Part shown: positions 61,257-64,000 of the stretch, piece by piece
Layout of the letters: every line of letters begins with the position of its first letter
How positions within the stretch are numbered: position 1 is the first letter of the stretch
Notes under the pieces: generated by a model
The model's input: the letters and a program-made list of their open reading frames with translations, nothing else
What the model was told of the DNA's origin: nothing
The model's database searches: none
NCBI GenBank assembly: GCA_022822545.1
Contig: JAJEBE010000006.1
Span: forward strand, 144,807 to 208,806
DNA length: 64,000 nt
From: Anaerolineae bacterium
GTDB lineage: Bacteria > Chloroflexota > Anaerolineae > Aggregatilineales > Phototrophicaceae
Reading direction: 5' to 3'
Program-made: the position numbers and the translations under genes

Positions 61257-61937
61257 TCAGCGCGTCAGCATAATCTCGTCGAGCGATTTCTTGCTGATAG
61301 CGGGCACGCGGGCCTCCGCGGCCGGGTAGCCGACCGGTATCAGCACGTAAGGACGCTCGTTGGCGGGGCGGTCGAGAATCCGCGCCAGGAACTTCATCGG
61401 GCTGGGCGTATGCGTCAAGGTGGCGAGGCCGGCGATGTGCAGGGCCGCCAGCAAGAACCCGACCGCGATGCCGACTGATTCCTCGCTGTAATAGTGCATG
61501 ACGCGCTTCTTCTTGCCCGCCTCGTCCTGACCGATTCCGTAGGCCTGGCGGAAGACAACAATCACGTAGGGCGCGTCTTCGATGTGCGGCTTGCGCCAGT
61601 CTGTGCCCAGCGGCGCCAGGGCCTCCAGCCACTCCTGACTCATGCGGCGCTCGTAGCTCTCTTTCTCCTCGGCTTCGGCGGCGCGGCGGATCTGCCGCTT
61701 GAGATCAGGGTCGCCGATGACGACGAAGGTCCAGGGCTGCTGATTGGCGCCGGAAGGGGCGGAGCCGGCGGCGCGAATGGCGTTGGCGATCAGCTCGAAG
61801 GGGACGGGCTGGGACGAGAAATGGCGCACGCTGCGGCGCTTGAGCATGCGTCCCAGAAATTCGTCGGAGCGCCGGATTTGCTCGGTCGGGCTAAGCCTGT
61901 CGAAGTCGAGTGGCTGGAATAATGGTGCTTTTGTCAT
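61257..61937 (-). CDS. nitroreductase family FMN protein
   Basis: 226 residues. RRSVRHFSSQPVPFELIANAIRAAGSAPSGANQQPWTFVVIGDPDLKRQIR is the FMN-binding signature of the iodotyrosine-deiodinase/nitroreductase branch, with ESVGIAVGFLLAALHIAGLATLTHTPSPMKFLARIL and a C-terminal IPVGYPA loop. Reduces nitro compounds, flavins or halogenated aromatics; substrate unknown. Third gene of an operon with the MBL hydrolase and esterase. Confidence 0.85.
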   Translation of the reverse strand: MTKAPLFQPLDFDRLSPTEQIRRSDEFLGRMLKRRSVRHFSSQPVPFELIANAIRAAGSAPSGANQQPWTFVVIGDPDLKRQIRRAAEAEEKESYERRMSQEWLEALAPLGTDWRKPHIEDAPYVIVVFRQAYGIGQDEAGKKKRVMHYYSEESVGIAVGFLLAALHIAGLATLTHTPSPMKFLARILDRPANERPYVLIPVGYPAAEARVPAISKKSLDEIMLTR

Positions 61938-61955
61938 GGTCGCGTCATCTCCTGC

Positions 61956-62798
61956 CTAAGCCTGCAGCGCGAAAACATCCAGATCATTCGCGCTGATGAC
62001 GGTCCCGTCATAATTGCTGGTGATCTCGGCGACGAGTTCGTCGGCCGTCTGTCCCCAGAAAAGCTGATGATAGAGCAGCAGGCGACCCGGGCGAATCTCC
62101 TTTGCCAGCGTCGCCAGTTCGCGCGTAGAGGTATGCACGCGCGAGTGGTAAGCCCGCCATTCGGGCGACCGCTCGGGGAAGCGATTCGACGAGTAGACTT
62201 CATGTATCAGCACATCGCAGCCCCGCGCCCAGTCGGCGAATGCCGCTACCGGTTTGCTGTCGCCGGAGATGACAACCATGCCCGCCCCCGTGACGAACTT
62301 GTAGCTCCAGGCGGCCAGGTCGCCATGATCGGCGCGTAGCGCGTAAACCGCCACCCTCTCGTCTTGATAGCAACATCCCTCCCCCACCTCGCGCGTCACA
62401 ACCTGATAGCCGCGCTCCGTGCTCGGATGAGCGGCGCGATGCTCGCGGATATTCTCAGCGTAGGCCAGTTGAATATGATGCAGCATATCCGCCAAGCCCG
62501 CCGGACCGTAGGCCTGGACCGGCGTCTCGCGGCCGTGGATCCAAGGCGTGTAGAGCAGATCAGGCAAGCCGACGGTATGATCGGCATGCAAGTGGGTGAC
62601 GAAGAGGCGGGTAAGCGCGGTGCTGTCCCAGGCGATAAGGCCGGCGTCATGCGCCTGCACCACCCGCTGGACGATGCCGTGGCCGCAATCGACGAGATAG
62701 GGCTGGCCATCAACGGCGATGGCTACGCCGGAACTGACGCGGTCGGCTTCGGCGTTAGGACAGCCGCTGCCAAGCATGACGATTTGCGTCCCCTTCAT
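61956..62798 (-). CDS. MBL-fold hydrolase, RNase Z-like subgroup
   Basis: 280 residues of the metallo-beta-lactamase fold. TQIVMLGSGCPNAEADRVSSGVAIAVDGQPYLVDCGHG, FVTHLHADHTVGLPDLLYTPWIHG (HxHxDH), ISGDSKPVAAFADWARGCDVLIHEVY and LLYHQLFW show the tRNase Z/arylsulfatase-like branch. The exosite for tRNA is not evident, so a small-molecule hydrolase is more likely. Start codon overlaps the upstream esterase stop (ATGA). Confidence 0.82.
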   Translation of the reverse strand: MKGTQIVMLGSGCPNAEADRVSSGVAIAVDGQPYLVDCGHGIVQRVVQAHDAGLIAWDSTALTRLFVTHLHADHTVGLPDLLYTPWIHGRETPVQAYGPAGLADMLHHIQLAYAENIREHRAAHPSTERGYQVVTREVGEGCCYQDERVAVYALRADHGDLAAWSYKFVTGAGMVVISGDSKPVAAFADWARGCDVLIHEVYSSNRFPERSPEWRAYHSRVHTSTRELATLAKEIRPGRLLLYHQLFWGQTADELVAEITSNYDGTVISANDLDVFALQA

Positions 62799-63766
62799 GA
62801 CAGCCAGAGGGCGCGCAGATAGCGGATTTTCTCGACCGTGTGCTCAGCGCCGCCGCCTTCGTGATTGTTGAAGTAATACTCCTTGATGGCCTTCTCGCCG
62901 GGCACATGATTGTAAGCGGCGAAGACGGTCGATGGCGGGCAGACGGTGTCCATGAGGCCGACGGAAAAGAACGCGCGGGCGGATAAACGGGCGGCGAAGT
63001 TCATACCGTCGAAGTAGCTGAGGGTGTGGAAGACGGTATCCACTTTGTCGCGATGCGTCTGCAAATAACGCGCGATCTCCAGGTAGGGGTCGCGCGGGGT
63101 GATATCGACGGCGCGGCGGAAGTGCGAGAGGAAGGGCACATCGGGCAGGCAAGCTGCAACTTCGGGCAGCAAGCCGGCCGCGGCGATGGACAGGCCGCCG
63201 CCCTGGCTGCCGCCGGTGACCGCGATGCGCTCGGCATCGACCTCGGGGCGGCTCCGCAAGGTATCCACCGCGCGAGCGGCATCGGTGTACAAACGCCGAT
63301 AATAATAGGTTTCGGGTTGGAGAATGCCTTGGGTCATGAAGCCGGGGATGGACGGGTTGGCGCCGTTGGGCAAGTCGGGCGTATCGCCGCGGCGCCAGAC
63401 CGAGCCCTGCCCGCGCGTGTCCATGACCAGGCAGGCGAAGCCGGCCGCGGGGAAAGCCAGCCACTCATGCGGGAAACCGCGTCCGCCGCCGTAGCCGATG
63501 TATTCGACCAGGCCGGGCAGCGCGCCAGCGGCGTCGCGCGGATGAATGAACCAGGCTTTGATGGGATCGCCGTTGAAGCCGGAAAAGGTGACATCGTAAA
63601 CAGCGAAGGCCTCCAGGCCGGTATCGACTGGCTCGAATACGGCGCCATTGTCGCGCGAGCGCGCGTCGCTGAGCGTCCCTGACCAGAAGGCGTCGAAGTC
63701 GGCCGGCTCCTCGCGCGGCGGACGATATTCTCGCAGTTCTTCCAGGGGCATATCAAATAGGGGCAT
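62795..63766 (-). CDS. acetylxylan esterase/cephalosporin-C deacetylase family
   Basis: 323-residue alpha/beta hydrolase (AXE1 family). Oxyanion region EYIGYGGGRGFPHEW, nucleophile in VTGGSQGGGLSIAAAGL (GxSxG near residue 188), Asp in GLMDTVCPPSTVFAAYNHV and His in NNHEGGG. No signal peptide, so it acts on imported acetylated sugars, which suits the carbohydrate importers in this window. First gene of the operon running to 61257. Confidence 0.87.
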   Translation of the reverse strand: MPLFDMPLEELREYRPPREEPADFDAFWSGTLSDARSRDNGAVFEPVDTGLEAFAVYDVTFSGFNGDPIKAWFIHPRDAAGALPGLVEYIGYGGGRGFPHEWLAFPAAGFACLVMDTRGQGSVWRRGDTPDLPNGANPSIPGFMTQGILQPETYYYRRLYTDAARAVDTLRSRPEVDAERIAVTGGSQGGGLSIAAAGLLPEVAACLPDVPFLSHFRRAVDITPRDPYLEIARYLQTHRDKVDTVFHTLSYFDGMNFAARLSARAFFSVGLMDTVCPPSTVFAAYNHVPGEKAIKEYYFNNHEGGGAEHTVEKIRYLRALWLS

Positions 63767-63903
63767 GATATCTTTCCTTTGTCGCTTCAGATCTGCGCCC
63801 GATTATAGCGCCTGTCGGCGCGTTGGTCTGTCATCTTCTTCAACCGCAGAGGACACAGAAGTAGAACCAATAAAGTAATGCAAATTTCGCTAAAGCAACG
63901 ATC

Positions 63904-63929
63904 TGTAGGGGCGACATACCATGTCGCCC
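63904..63929. repeat. palindromic repeat family A, copy 7
   Basis: TGTAGGGGCGACATACCATG followed by TCGCCC. First half of an inverted pair near the window end. Confidence 0.75.
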
Positions 63930-63953
63930 GAAATCACAAGTCGCAGCGGCAGC

Positions 63954-63980
63954 GGGCGACCAGATTGGTCGCCCCTACAG
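63954..63980. repeat. palindromic repeat family A, copy 8
   Basis: GGGCGACC, four bases, GGTCGCCCCTACAG. Inverted relative to copy 7 with 24 bases between them; together they could fold into one long hairpin. No gene is visible between 63767 and 64000. Confidence 0.75.
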
Positions 63981-64000
63981 GGCTCGCTTTTTTTGCATGA

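Noticed and set aside
1..64000. tRNA, rRNA, CRISPR arrays, insertion sequences, att sites
   Set aside because: I looked for characteristic sequences and saw none, but a covariance-model scan was not possible here.

Overview
The window looks like a chromosomal segment of a GC-rich, heterotrophic bacterium. A Chloroflexota (Anaerolineae-like) origin is my best guess. The guess rests on gene content: carbohydrate ABC systems without a local ATPase, a G5/3D-domain wall protein, a lipoprotein-type PBP, an amidohydrolase/SelA-like/TIGR04076 gene set, and dispersed GC-rich palindromes. There is no rRNA, tRNA or marker gene to settle it. I saw no CRISPR array, insertion sequence, prophage or integrase.

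Layout. 0.1-7.6 kb: two carbohydrate ABC importers (binding protein plus two permeases each), separated by a GNAT acetyltransferase. 7.6-8.6 kb: unknown membrane protein. 8.6-13.6 kb (minus): a five-gene molybdenum-hydroxylase maturation operon (MoxR-like AAA, VWA/CoxE-like, XdhC, molybdopterin-binding protein, MocA-like nucleotidyltransferase) without structural subunits. 13.7-16.8 kb: degenerate DinB protein and two tandem zinc alcohol dehydrogenases. 16.8-19.0 kb: a HAM1 (ITPase) to IMPDH-like fusion of 750 residues. 19.2-24.4 kb: small membrane proteins, YceI-like protein, MBL hydrolase, Ant(6)-like protein, an M1 peptidase homologue lacking its catalytic residues, and RsfS. 24.4-28.9 kb: DinB, SRPBCC, a PPOX-like protein, and a zinc/manganese ABC importer whose binding protein has a 140-residue His/Asp tract.

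29-39.5 kb: cell-envelope genes (G5/3D protein, PBP, undecaprenyl-phosphate sugar transferase, two glycosyltransferases), with TrhO-like rhodanese, a metallophosphoesterase and RecO. 39.7-47.0 kb: HNH nuclease, 2-hydroxyacid dehydrogenase and an N-acetylglucosamine cluster (NagA, two SIS proteins, GH20 hexosaminidase, HAD phosphatase). 47.0-51.2 kb: two adjacent secreted proteins built from ten copies of one unrecognised Cys-paired module. 51.3-64 kb: M24 peptidase, transglutaminase-like protein, a P450-aldehyde dehydrogenase pair under a CRP-type palindrome, a translationally coupled epimerase/amidohydrolase/SelA-like/TIGR04076 operon, SDR, nitroreductase, MBL hydrolase and acetyl-xylan-esterase-like protein.

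Two dispersed palindromic repeat families run through the intergenic spaces. One copy supplies the N-terminus of the MocA-like protein. One copy of each family carries a related 19-base hairpin in its loop. The strongest leads for new biology are the HAM1-IMPDH fusion, the Cys-module protein pair, the apparent M1 pseudopeptidase and the nested repeats.
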